A DNA stretch of 64,000 nucleotides from positions 2,790,001 to 2,854,000 of the forward strand of contig CANUEZ040000140.1 in the NCBI GenBank assembly GCA_948099385.1, written 5' to 3'. Shown here piece by piece: positions 44,113-55,410 of this stretch. A model generated the notes under the pieces. The model searched no databases. It saw only the letters and a list, made by a program, of their open reading frames with translations, and had not been told where the DNA came from. Source of the stretch: Fasciola hepatica. Taxonomy: Eukaryota > Platyhelminthes > Trematoda > Plagiorchiida > Fasciolidae. Position numbers and translations under genes: made by a program. Numbering within the stretch: position 1 is the first letter of the stretch; the number at the start of each line of letters is the position of its first letter.

Positions 44113-47022
44113 TACAGTTTCAGTTCATTAAACCATTACCTCGCACTTCTGTGCTCCGATTTCGAGTGCTATTATCCAGCATCGTCCAGTAAAGGGCAAA
44201 AAGAAAAGAATCATAATGAAAAAGACCCAAAAAAATCAAAGTATCAAGCAGAAATCAAGAGGATAAGGAAAGAGTCTGAATAAAACTACGCCACTGACCG
44301 CGACACCTAGTCACATCACCTAATGTTTCCAACCATTTCGTAGGTGGATCAAGTGGACCCCGACCTGGAAGTCTAACACGTTCTACTTGACCAAGTCCAC
44401 TGGTCAAGGCCTTCATACCTTTTCGCCATGTCATGCACTGACCACCTCGATCTACCTTCCAATCACTAACTGCCTCACAGAACAGCGTATGCTGAGGAAG
44501 TCTATCGGTGGGTATGCGTAACACATGTCCCAATCACCTTAACCTGTTTAGATTCAGTACTTGATCCACAGAATGACATCTGGTTCCCAACACCTTTCGC
44601 CGAACCTCAGCATTGTTGATACGGTGTTCCCACCATATTCGGGCAATGATACGGAGACATCGATGCTTGAACACCAACAATGTTCGTCTATCTTCCACTC
44701 TTAACGGCCATGTGTCTGAACTGTATAAAAGAGCGGACCTAACCACCGCATTGTGCACTCTACCCTTAACAGACAATCGAATGTCACGCCGGTGCCACAG
44801 ATGACGGAGGTTGGCAAAAGCCAAACACGCCCTCTGTATACGCAATGACACTTCATCCGTTATCTGTCCATCTGGTGAGATGTAATTATCCAGGTAACCA
44901 AACTTATCCCTTTCAGCCAGAGCTTTCCCTACCAAGAAGAGGTTTGATGTTGAGCCAATCCATTCCTGCAGCAACATTTTACACTTTGAAGGTGCAAAAC
45001 GCATTCGAAACATTGCTACACTGTTGTTGAGGCTATCTAAGAGAGATTGCAACTTACCTGGATCTTCACTCAGAAGAACAATATCGCCCGCATATTCCAA
45101 GTCAAACAGTTTACTGCCTGAACAAAGATCAATGCTGCCATTCTCACATGACGATAGGGCCATCTCGAGAATCAAATCAATCACAAAATTGAAGAGGAAG
45201 GTTGAAAGAGAGCAATCCTGACGAATACCACTTTCTGTGGTGAACTCGGGGAATGATCGCCGTAAGCACGAACTCGGCTTCGCTGTTTGCATACGGGTAT
45301 TGGAAAAGAGAAATAAATTTCTCTGACACACCCTTCAATGATAGGCCGCGCCAGAGAACCGTGCGGTGAACTGAGTCGAACGCCGCTTTCAGATCAAGAA
45401 AGACAGATTATGGGCCTACGGAAGATGTGTCTGTGCTCTAAGGTTTGTCGAAGAGTGAAGATATGGTCAATACAACCTCGACCAGGTCTGAAACCGGCTT
45501 GATTCTCACGCGTTTACATTTCGCGAGTACTGGAAAATCGGTGAGGTATAATCCCGGTGAGCAGTTCAGACGCGATACTTACCAGGCTAATTCCTCTGTG
45601 GTTTTCACTAGAGAATCGGTCACTTTTCTTGTAAATCGGCACAATCACTGATTCACACCATTCCCTGTCAATGCGATCGACTGGGATAGCAAACGGGCCT
45701 CCGATTCGACTTTTGGAATCTCCCAAATTGCCAACATTAAGTGTTGAATTCCCCAGGAATGACCGCCATGTCCGTTGAACGTGCGCTTCGAAACAGCTGA
45801 GACAAATCCTGATAGAATTCCTCCTTAGTCTCGGAGGAACTGCAGTCAGAGGGCGCATGCAGAGACACGAACAAGCATCGGTGCTTAAGTTTGTCGTTGT
45901 TGACACGAACAGAACCGTCCAACCAAACTGCACACAAACGACTGATGACTGGAATCCAGTCAAGCAGTGCGCGCTCAGCTCTCATGCTCAAAGCAATCCC
46001 AACGTCAGCTTGACCACGAGCTCTAGATACTGAATCGCCCGAAACGCGAAGAGTGAAGCGAGAGAGTGAGGTTGTATCTGGGATGCGAAGAGTGATCACA
46101 GAATTGGGGTCTTGTTTGCGTGTTTCGGAGACACAGCACACATCCTTTTTAGAAGTCTATAGTGTTTTAGCGAGGGCAGCCTGTTGCTTTATCTGACATA
46201 GTGTGCGGACGTCAAAAGCAACGAATCGAAGTGATTATTTAGACTTAGGAAGTGCGTTTGATTTATACCCAACTCCTGAACTACTGCCTTCATCATTGCT
46301 GCAATTACCCGTGGCATTTTGCATCGATCTTATAATAAAAGAAGGAAAATTGGTCAGACCCTTTACAGAAAAGATACCGGGTGTGAACTATACTTCGGAG
46401 CTGCCCACACCGCAGAACGGGTTTTTCTTCTGGAACCTTAACCGGGGCCTTTGACTCGAAAGTCTGATCCACAAGGCAGTGAGGTGTTAACCCAACACGG
46501 CAACGTGACCGAAGCACCCGTGAAGGAACTTCTTGTCTGTCACGTGAGACCTGACCGCTGCATGCATTCTCTTGTCTTCACTGGTGCTTTGTTATCGATC
46601 CGCTTTTCGGATTCAGTCCTTATCTCCATGCGCTCAATAGAGCAAGTGGAACATAGACGGGACGGCATCCTTTGGGCTGAGGGCTGTCGAGCTTAGGCGG
46701 GCGATAGTTGCCCAATGAAGTGCGATGAATTCTCCCACCGTCGAGAGAAACCCCAGGTACTCCACTCCTACGTTCATCTAGTGGAGGTTTTTAGACCGGT
46801 AAACTGTTTCTCTCCGTGTTTATTTTCTGGAGTGTCCTCTCCAGAAGCATGGTGGTTAGAACCAGATGTTGTCCATCAACTGGTTCAGAGGCTAGACTTT
46901 GTCTGGCCTCTACCCATTGACCTGTCAGGCATGATTACATCTCCGGCTTAAGGAAGCCATGCTGCATAGCTGTTTGGGTCATGAAGACACGCAAGCCATC
47001 ACACCACGCCAAGGTGCGTTCT
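44113..47022 (-). mobile_element. RTE-A copy 4, with both ends and an internal deletion
   Basis: The minus-strand copy runs from the conserved RTE 5' end (GAGAACGCACCTTGGCG at about 47022) to the family tail at 44113. CATCGT flanks it at 44107-44112 and 47023-47028, a candidate target-site duplication. The order is 5' region, endonuclease, then directly the reverse transcriptase fingers: about 1 kb between endonuclease and polymerase is missing compared with copy 1. Confidence 0.85.
44255..46141 (-). pseudogene. RTE-A copy 4 endonuclease-reverse transcriptase, internally deleted
   Basis: The endonuclease frame (46141-45737) reads CCVSETRKQDPNSVI, VGIALSMRAERALLDWIP and MAVIPGEFNT. At about 45660 it jumps to the polymerase (REWCESVIVPIYKKSDR, then SSENHRGISLVSIASELL). 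The main polymerase frame (45331-44534) runs through FNFVIDLILEMA, LEYAGDIVLLSED (the YADD box reads YAGD), MRFAPSKCKMLLQEW and LLVFKHRCLRIIARIWWEHR. The C-terminal block (44533-44255) has LGHVLRIPTDRLPQHTLF. Loss of an aspartate in the catalytic box, the deletion and frameshifts make it inactive. Confidence 0.88.
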
Positions 47023-47028
47023 CATCGT

Positions 47029-49468
47029 CCATCATTGTTGTTGTATTCACATTTTGTCTGTTTAATACTATCCACTGAAGTTTCCCTCTCCTTTTTCATG
47101 CTAATTATCTTTTGTTCCTGAGTAATGAGGTTTTCGCCTAGAAAATACAAGCACATCCGCCGCACCCAGTGCATTCGTGGTGGTCATTCAAACCGAACCC
47201 GTGCTCGACTTTACAAAACTGGTGTGCAACGCGACCCTGGTAATGGTTATGCTGAGGTGGTGGTGTGCTGTCGGAGAGCGACTGTGACGGGATCACAGAT
47301 CCCGCTTTGTTTGAATTTGTAATGCTGTTTGATTTTTTTATAAGTTGTGTTGTAGGTACCGATTGAATAACAGTCCATCAGCCATTAAACTTGCCTACCA
47401 CTGTGCTTTTTTACTCATGTTACAGAGCAAACCGAAAGTAGAAAAGTATTTTCCATTTTCACTTTTTCTCAAAACATCTAATGTCAGCAGTGAATCAATT
47501 TTGTTAGTATGCCGCTTGTATGCTACTTGACCGTGTATTGGGATGTGTGGAAATCGAATGCTGGTCCCCAAAGTCGCTTTATGCATGTACATTGCGCTAA
47601 CGTGCACAATTATCTGCTCTCCAAACACAAAGTGAGCTTGATTTTCCGCTTGATTGACTCGCTTAGTCTTCCCGAAAATTGTTTTTAACGCACACACATA
47701 TGCAGTGGTATGTAATAATGTGACAATGTACGTTGGGAATATTGGGACTTTATGTGGTTCTCAGATGTGACTACATAAAAATGTATACGGTCTGTCGGAC
47801 AGGTTGCGTAAGTTTTTGACTGCTGATTCTGAAGGTCAATGTGCAAGCCTCGCCGCTTACAGACAACTTTGTTTGTGATCAGCTTCGCTTTCACCAGAAT
47901 TACTACCAGCAACTGGTGATCTGTTTGGTTCTCGACTGGAAATTGCGAACTGCTTTATTCGCCAGGTTGTGGATTTTCAGCCGAAGAATTGGCCACGTGA
48001 CCTCCATCATATCGTGGCCTGGCCACGATCTACTACTTAGCAGTCACTGTCGGTCTCAGTGAGCTACTCATCTGGGCGAATTTCATCAGGGAACGTGAAA
48101 TATCTTTTCCCATCAAAGTGACCTTCTAAAATGCAACAACTGAAGAAATGCCTTTCGCATGTGCCCATTTTTTATTGTGCCTAACACCACCGTTGCATGC
48201 CCCATTGTCATAGTGGAACTTTGGTGATCTAAAACTGCCAATCTGTTCATATCTTCTGCCTGTGATGACCTGGTTTTCGAAGCATTCTGTGAGGCTGCCA
48301 CAAATATAGGTGTGAACTTTATCATCGTTCATAAGCTAGAGAATGATGGCTTTTGAAGAAATATTGGTTTCATTGTGTAAAGCTTGCCTTGCCGCAGGTA
48401 TGCAAACGGATTGGCACGTGTTCCTTGACTTATTACCATTTCTAACCCTGTTGGTGTCATTATAGACAACATTCCTGTGCGTTTTTCGGAGGAATGAGGA
48501 TCTTCACTGATCTCCAGCTTATTTGTCAACACTTTTCTGATAATGGTTCTTTTAACTAATCAGTATGCTGTTGCATACAAAGGTTTGCAGCTCTTATTCT
48601 TCCGATTGAGTGGTTTTCAATTTCTGTCTAGTACTCAGGGCTCAGGCCTCAATCGTCTCAGTTGTGAATTTACGGCGGGAGGGGGGGGGGGGAGGGGGTA
48701 AAATCTGTTTTCATTGATTCACATTTCAAGGGATCAAATTTGAATAGAGCTGTCGCATAATTTAATAACCGTTTGATTCTCGGCTGTAAGTTGTAACTGA
48801 TGACAAGGCGACAGAAGATAGGCGCAGGAAGTATTCTGTACGGTTATCGCACAGTTCCTCATAAAAAATAGCATCACCTACAAAATACAAATAAAAAGTT
48901 TTGTTTTCTTACATACAGTTCCACTAATTTTGGGAATTGTGCACTGAACACTGGGCAAGAGTTGTTAAACTAATCACCATTTTATTCGGTACATCACAAT
49001 CACTGCCCCCTCCCCACAGTTGTTCTACCTCTGTGCATCACTTTCCCTGTCGCTTATACACAATCATTCCAAATTCTTCGTGATCGCTCTTTAATGATAT
49101 TTCGTATAGTTGACTCGATTACTCTACTTCGTCTTGCAGGAGTTCGTGTGACCGCAGTCAATTGCCACATTTTCCGGCCATAGAAATGTGTTTTCCGATT
49201 TCAATACTGAGTCGCACATGACTCACGCTCGCTTGACCAAATTCATACCTGTTTTGTGACCCGTTGTGAGCGTGATAGAAAAAACCACGATCACCAGCCT
49301 TGCGATGCTTTTACGTGTTGCTTAACCCTTTCGTGGTTCAGTGCCATTCTGGTCGATCTTCTGGGAGATGTTGTTTTTTCTGTCTTTGCGCTTACCGCTT
49401 AACGGCATTCGACGGATAAACCAACTCCCCAGTACATTCATTCCTCATTTCAATCTTTTTGATTTCAG
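47029..49468. other. Intron 6, long unassigned stretch
   Basis: Over 2.4 kb no gene, exon or known repeat is recognised. A G-rich run (48677-48699) is the only local pattern. The intron ends in TTTTTGATTTCAG. Confidence 0.5.
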
Positions 49469-49573
49469 CCATGTTTGCACCGACGGAACAGCAAAGCTGA
49501 TTCGGATGTGGATGTCAAACCGACACGTTCATCTAGGAAAGCCATCACCGTTTGTGAGGCCTTATCGGTTCCG
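49469..49573 (+). CDS. SLC37-like antiporter, exon 7 (central cytosolic loop)
   Basis: This 35-codon exon in phase 0/0 encodes a polar stretch (CLHRRNSKADSDVDVKPTRS) followed by KAITVCEALSVP, which lines up with AISFFGALRIPGV before helix 7 in SLC37A2. Donor CCG|GTGAGT and acceptor TTTCAG|CCA are strong. The variable half of the exon has no homology support of its own; the ALSVP end and the phase do. Confidence 0.85.
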
Positions 49574-49722
49574 GTGAGTGATATTTACAGACATGCACCC
49601 CAATTGTCAGTTTTTTTACCCGTGGAACTCCTGGAAAGCGGGGAGGAGCGAGATGTTACTTAGTTGGATGACAGTTAAGTTAGGTTTGATGGAGAAGCCT
49701 ACCTTGCAAAGCACATGCTGCT

Positions 49723-49723
<1 letters not shown>

Positions 49724-49762
<39 letters not shown>

Positions 49763-49767
49763 GTGTG
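49724..49767. repeat. GT microsatellite
   Basis: A GT array with one GC interruption near its right end. Confidence 0.95.
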
Positions 49768-49892
49768 CACACTAGCGTGCGTGCTTTTCGCCAGGTGAAA
49801 TTACCCGACGAAAGTGTATGATGGTCAGAGAATGATAAGCAAAGGCAATTTGTTTGATATAAGTTGTATCGACAAATGGAGGGACAAATTTT

Positions 49893-49955
49893 TTCGGAAA
49901 CATAAGACCGGTTTCGCGACTGTTATTGCCGCTCATCAGGTATGCGGTCGGACAA
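49893..49955 (-). ncRNA. Hammerhead ribozyme 3 (type I), diverged
   Basis: The core CTGATGAG (49932-49939), GAAA (49912-49915), the palindromic ACCGGT stem III and the GTC site (C at 49906) are present. Stem II is longer (GCGG...GTCGC). Stem I pairs GCATAC with TTATGT and has a mismatch next to the cleavage site, so activity may be reduced. The surrounding unit resembles those at 29.7-30.2 kb. Confidence 0.75.
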
Positions 49956-50039
49956 AACCAATTACCTATTACCACACCACCCATTTTCACCCACTCTTTT
50001 ACATCCAACAATATTAATACTATTCCGCGCACTTCTCAC

Positions 50040-51170
50040 GTTGCCATCGATAAAGACGCTGGGCAAGCAAACGAGATTCCTCCTTCAGTTGTGTGCAGCT
50101 CATCAAAACCACTACTGAGACCACATGATCGACTGAAGCTTTCGACCTTCAATGTAAGCAGTCTGATGCAAATAGACCAACAAACAACTTAAGCGCACAC
50201 ACTCGAGACACTGGCTACTGATGTATGCTGCTTATCCGGGACCCGCATCCAGGAACTCACCATCGTAGTTCGTCTGAATTCACCCTCAAGACATGTTTTC
50301 ACTCTACACGCATATCCGGAGACGCCCAGGCTTCTGCATCTGGGTATGCAGGAGTAGGAGTCGCTTTGAGTACTGAAGCTGAGTCTGCTCTACTCGACTG
50401 GATCCCAGTCAACAGCAGATTATGTGCGATTCGCTTAGAGGGTTCGTTCAAATCTAACAAAGGCCGCGACGGCAATCGTTGTCTGTTTGTTGTCGCTGCC
50501 TACTCCCCTACTTACTGCAGTCCGGGGACAGTCGAAGATATATTCCACCAGCAGCTTCACGAACTTCTTGGAAAGGCATCTCATAGAGATATAATGATAC
50601 TGGCTGGAGATCTGAACTACCAGATTGGCCACCTAGGTCCAGACGAGCGAATGGTTGGAGACCAAGGCGGCGCCAGCCATCAGCGCACGGATAACAGCAG
50701 TTGACTAATCCATCTGTGCGCAGACCATCGCCTATTCTTGTTGATTAGGAGCTTCCGCCGCAGATTTTGTGGCATAGTCACATGGCGACCGCCATCTACT
50801 AATCAGTCTTGGACACAAATATACCACGTACCCTTGAGCTACCACTGGCGTGGCTCAATCAAATCTTGTAGGTCGTACTGAACACACTGGGACATGTGCT
50901 ACGTATGCCATCTCATCGACTTTCCCGTCGCGCTCTATTCGCTGAGCCTAAGGTTGGCTGGAAACGACAATGTGTAGGCCAAGCCATGACATATCACCGG
51001 TTTGTCAAAGTGCTGACATCAAGACTTGCTTCTGTCGGTTCCTCACGCTTGCATGGTTGGGGACCTCGAGATCCACTATACAGCTGGCTGGAAACTTTGT
51101 CAGAAATGGCTCAGTGTCGTGTTCAGTGGTGGTTATGTTGTGAGAGCTTCGAACTCCTGAGAAACTTCCC
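50040..51170 (+). pseudogene. RTE element lacking its reverse transcriptase
   Basis: Endonuclease motifs read STFNVSSLMQIDQQ, GVGVALSTEAESALLDWIP, CLFVVAAYSPTYCSP and MILAGDLNYQIGHLG (50140-50640), then CADHRLF and WRPPSTNQSWTQI. At about 50878 the sequence jumps to the C-terminal RTE block: LGHVLRMPSHRLSRRALFAE, GWGPRDPLYSWLETLSEMAQ. The whole reverse transcriptase between them is missing. Stops and frameshifts are few. The wording is nearer RTE-B than RTE-A. Confidence 0.85.
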
Positions 51171-51233
51171 TTTTGATTCTTCACTTTTATATTTTGCTGT
51201 TTCATGTTTCTACATGGCACCACGCCGGGTTGT

Positions 51234-51235
<2 letters not shown>

Positions 51236-51328
<93 letters not shown>
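51236..51328. repeat. AT microsatellite
   Basis: An uninterrupted AT array of about 46 units, followed directly by a segment related to the hammerhead repeat unit. Confidence 0.98.
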
Positions 51329-51329
<1 letters not shown>

Positions 51330-51545
51330 TCGTCCGTCCATTCGTTCTTGTACTCGTACACTCCGTACGTTTTTGTTCACAGCATCCTAATTTATGCATC
51401 AGCAGTCTGGGTGAATGCTAATCTGAGAAGAGTCCTCCGATGAACCAAAGCTACAACTGCCCCATGGAATCACAGTTAGGATTCCTCAGCGGAATTTTCT
51501 GAAATCAGCAACCATTCACACTCCTGAGATCCACAAATTAGATGG
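51329..51545. repeat. Remnant of the hammerhead-associated repeat unit
   Basis: The segment follows 29845-29955 in word order: TACTCGTACACTCCG, TTTTTGTTCA, CTAATTT, GTCTGGGTGAATG, GAAGAG, GGAATCACAGTTAGGATTCCTC. An inverted CCATTCACACTCCTGAGATCC follows at 51512. The ribozyme part is not present. Confidence 0.6.
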
Positions 51546-53229
51546 TTGTGAACACACCTATACGAAGTGTAGAAATATAATCATCAATAAACAGAGAAGT
51601 ACCGGATATAGGTCACAAAAATGCAGTTCGAGCAACGCGTAAGCAGTTCACACGAATCCAACACCAAAACCCGATTGATTCGTAACGAGATTACCAACCA
51701 TGAAACGTACATTTAAATGCAAGCCCGAAGTGTGCGGCCAAACGACTCAACAACAAAACCAAAAGGTCAATATCTAGTCGTCCGAAGCACAATAGCCACT
51801 GCGATTCAAACGTCAACTTCAAATGGGATGTGTCACATGTAAACAGTCGAACGTATGTATGCGTTTTGTGCGTGTAATGTTGCTGATCAAAGCAATATCG
51901 GGTATAGTTTGATTCACAAAGCATGTTTAAACTGGGGAAGAATTTTTCAATGCATATGTTTTGGTTTACATCGCTGGCCGAAATCCTTCCGCGGTTTCTA
52001 AAGTCAGAGGGTTGGCGTGCATCACTGGTTCTTACCTACTTACCTACCTACCCACCTAAACCTTACTGTCAGTGTTTGTGGTCCCTCTCTTTCTCTGTGA
52101 GCTGCGCCTAATATTGACTGTACAGCTTCGCGAGATCATCACAGGCATTCCCGTCTCACCTTCGTCTTTCCCATACTACATTATCTTGTTCACTTGCAGG
52201 CACCCTTTCCAAAGTTTCTTATGAAACACCTCCAAGTATTTTGTAATATTTTCGGCTCTCAATACACGATTTCAAATCATAAGTTCGTTCGAAACTGTCC
52301 TGGTGGAATTTCAACCGCTGTGCCTTTGTGCAAGTTGCACATAAAAATAAAACTCAGTGTGCTTTTGAGATTGTTTACTATAAGTAAGTCGTTAGGAAGA
52401 TGTGTGAGATAAAAATAGAATAATCGCTCAGTAATTCAGCACGGGTGATCAGCAGTTACTTTCATCAATTTGTGCATGGCGTTGAGTTTGGCTCGTCTGT
52501 CTCGCCGCCGCCACTGTTCCCTTCAGGCACACAGCTTTCTGATGTTGCGAACGCACTCTCCGTTTTCTGTTTTCACTACCACAGTACGCATGAGTCCATC
52601 GGATTCGACACACCACTCCTTGGTAATTCCCAGTCGCCATCTTTCATAGCGTGCTTGGCCTTTAGCTAGAAGTTCTATTTCGCCTCACTTGAACGACCTC
52701 CCCATAGTGACCCAATTTTGTCTAGACTGTAAAATTGGTAGAGATTCATGCGTTTACCTTCTCAAAAATACTTGTGCAAGATAGTTTGCTTGTTTCCAAT
52801 CGTGGAGATAGGCGTGCCTCAGTTTCCTTGGTACCTAACTACCTTCGTTAGATTTTCGCATTCATAGGTGGTCGTTCAGAATCAGTGCTGTCTCATATGT
52901 GCCCATTATTTAATCATATTTTTACCTCAGCTATCAGCGTCTCATCGCCTGGAGGCTGTTGCTTTGTCAGTGTTCTTTGTATTCTCCTCGCGGTTCATAT
53001 TACCCTCTCACATACCCCCCACGATGGCTGGCGGATGGTGGATTGCAATACCAGCGGACTCCTTTAATGCCATTTCTATTCTATACTAGACAATATTCAG
53101 GCGCCGGCGCCAACTCTGAAGTTTTTCTGTGAAGATTTTTCGACCTATTATCCGATTATATGTTGATTGGGAGATCTCTCGATAACAATACAACAACTCG
53201 TCCACGGTAGAGGTATATCAACCGACATA
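51546..53229. other. Intron 7, unassigned stretch
   Basis: No gene, exon or repeat is recognised in 1.7 kb. Confidence 0.5.
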
Positions 53230-53420
53230 TATTTGGATAACGGATCAAATTCCGTCGGAGCCTGGAAAAAGGGTGGGAGCGTCGTTGCGTATACAGTGGG
53301 TACCTTCCTCTTTCGCCAACCTCTGTCATTTGTGCTGACGGTGTGACATCGGGTTGTTTATCAAGGGCCGAGTGTACACTGCGGTGAATAAATCCGCACA
53401 CGGCATGGTGTGCTCTTCGA
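53230..53420 (+). pseudogene. Small RTE relic
   Basis: 53305-53395 reads SFANLCHLC, a stop, RCDIGLFIKGRVYTAVNKSA, which lines up with the ANLRHLW...DIRLSVKGRVYNAVVRSA block of RTE-A. Only this block remains. Confidence 0.7.
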
Positions 53421-54091
53421 TTGTTGTCTTCCAGCAAACTAATTGGCCAGTAAGTACTTAGAATGATCTTCGTACGGTACTTCTGGTCCAACGAAGCGCA
53501 GTCGGCTGTTTGTCCTGGAATGTTCTTCAACTTTCAGTTGCACGCTTGTACCCATCTGTCATTATCACCTGTATTATATCAATGGAATAAATGGTTGACT
53601 AATGTACCCGAGTACGGTGGTGTAATCTCGCTGCATCACCGGTCGGTTTTTCCAGGTGGTACCTTATTTCACATAACCACAACGCTGCATCTCTTCACCA
53701 CTCGATCTCAGGGGTCCTCCAGATGGCACGGCGTATCCTTGCAACTAGGGGCTCTCCTCTTCCCGATGTGTGCATACTTGGTAATCGCCAAAAATATAGA
53801 TGAAACGTCGCAAACCCCGTTTGACTCTTGTTGTGTCTCAGGCAGACACCGATTGCGTTCGCCATCCAAACTCTGGGAACTGCAGGGTGCGTAATAGGTT
53901 TGTTGTGACTTCCCGATATCCTGGGTACAAAAGGTTAGTTGTTGTTTTAGAATCCATTTAGACGTATAACGGGACGATGTTCCTGTTCTTTATAATGAAC
54001 AGATGGTCCAAATATTTTGCCAATGACATTCATTATCCAGCGCATCTCTTCCAGTTCGGTTTCTGACACGTCCTCGTTTCTCTTCTCTCAG
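53421..54091. other. End of intron 7
   Basis: No gene or repeat is recognised before the acceptor CTTCTCTCAG. Confidence 0.5.
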
Positions 54092-54286
54092 AATGTTTTA
54101 GCTTACTCTGTACTCTTATTTTTTGCCAAATTGGTCTCGTACACATTCCTGTACTGGCTTCCCAACTATCTGGCTGTGATTGAGGCAAACCGAGTGAACG
54201 CAGAACAGGCTGCCAACCTGTCGGTACTCTTCGATCTCGGTGGAATCGTTGGTGGCGTATTGGCAGGACTTTTAAGCGATTCAAGG
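54092..54286 (+). CDS. SLC37-like antiporter, exon 8 (helices 7-8)
   Basis: The 65-codon exon, phase 0/0, encodes helix 7 (YSVLLFFAKLVSYTFLYWLP), a loop with EANRVNAEQAANLS, and helix 8 (FDLGGIVGGVLAGLLSDSR). It matches LLFAKLVSYTFLYWLP and STLFDVGGIIGGIVAGLVSD of SLC37A2 very closely. The donor is AGG|GTAAGT. About 140 residues of the family's usual length remain to be encoded downstream. Confidence 0.96.
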
Positions 54287-54783
54287 GTAAGTGCACACAC
54301 ACTGTTTTATTCATCCTCTTCTTACTGTTATACTAATTACTGCAGCCGATACGAAAATAAGTCGGCAACCTGTATTTTTTGTGGTTGTCTTTGTATTGCG
54401 ATTGGGTGCACAAGATTGCGAAAGATACCGAAGCCCTGGGTTTGTTTTTCCGACCGACATGACTACGTGTATAGTCTGAGATAGCTGTTAGAACTGGATC
54501 TCAGAGATTTTGTCCCGGTCGCCGTAAAGTGTCTGGGAAAGTGTTGTCGTTGTAGGAATAACAGTGACCTCTATGCTTGTGCAACCCTCTCAAACAACGG
54601 TTTTCGAGGAACGGTCCGACCAGTTCATACCAAAGGTGCCGTTGATCTAATGACCGTGAGAACAGGACCGATTGCGGCCCAGTAAATAGGTATTTTCTGC
54701 AAAGTTGTGGGAGTTGTGAGGGTTTTTTCTGACCCGAGCAACAGCTGATTTTCATCCTCAGCCGAGCTTTTTAACAGTGTAGT
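54287..54783 (+). other. Intron 8 start, with a doubtful further exon
   Basis: The frame of exon 8 stays open to 54484. A segment from 54362 (SATCIFCGCLCIAI) faintly resembles the RATTCCVMLILAAP start of helix 9, but the acceptor (ATAAG) is poor and no donor or clear homology follows. I do not count it as an exon. Confidence 0.3.
54779..54783. repeat. Target-site duplication of the BEL/Pao element, left
   Basis: GTAGT is repeated at 59137-59141. Five bases is usual for BEL/Pao. Confidence 0.9.
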
Positions 54784-55167
54784 TGTAACGGACTCCTAGC
54801 AGTCGTTGAGATACGCGTAACACAATCCAAAAAACGCCAAGCGTCCAATTGTGGTTTTCAATACGGTTCTTTATAAAACAATCATGAATACGACATAAAA
54901 CTGTACAAACCTCAACGGTAACCGCTCCGTGAATCAGAGTCAGCCAAATGCAAGCAAATTCAGGTTTGCTTGAGGTTCAAGCGGTCAAGTCAACGAAATG
55001 TCTACGGGGACGGCCAGCAGTCAATAAAGGTCAATGTCCGGTGTGTGGTTCAGCGGATGAGCAAGTGTGGCGCAAAACGTTAATGGAAAACATAAACTGG
55101 AGTGAGGGTAGGGGGGTCAGATCGATCCTGAGTTAGTGCCTCGAGTTTGATTGTTCTGTCGATTACA
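54784..55167 (-). repeat. 3' LTR of the BEL/Pao element
   Basis: 384 bp, TGTAACGG...GATTACA on the + strand, identical to 58753-59136. A TTTTATAAAG word on the minus strand may be a TATA-type element. Confidence 0.95.
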
Positions 55168-55410
55168 CCGCCCGCCAAATCCGCCACGGATTTCCCTAGT
55201 CGACATGCTCAAATCAGAATCGAGTCCTGGCTCCCCTTTCTTACCTACGATTCAGCACCCTCCAACTTCCCTTGGGATGTCAGGATTTACAGCAGTACAC
55301 CTGCGCACCCCCTAGCCTAGGGTACCGTCGCTTCTGCCGCACCCAAGCACAAATGGTACAATTTACTCTTGCCACAAGCGCTGAAATGCAAACAGAGCGG
55401 CAGCACCTGA
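55168..55410 (-). other. 3' untranslated region of the BEL/Pao element
   Basis: Non-coding sequence lies between the ORF stop and the 3' LTR, ending in the candidate polypurine tract. Confidence 0.7.

Noticed and set aside
47125..47322. Basic 65-codon ORF in intron 6
   Set aside because: It has no recognisable motif, no relative in the window and no splice-site support as an exon.
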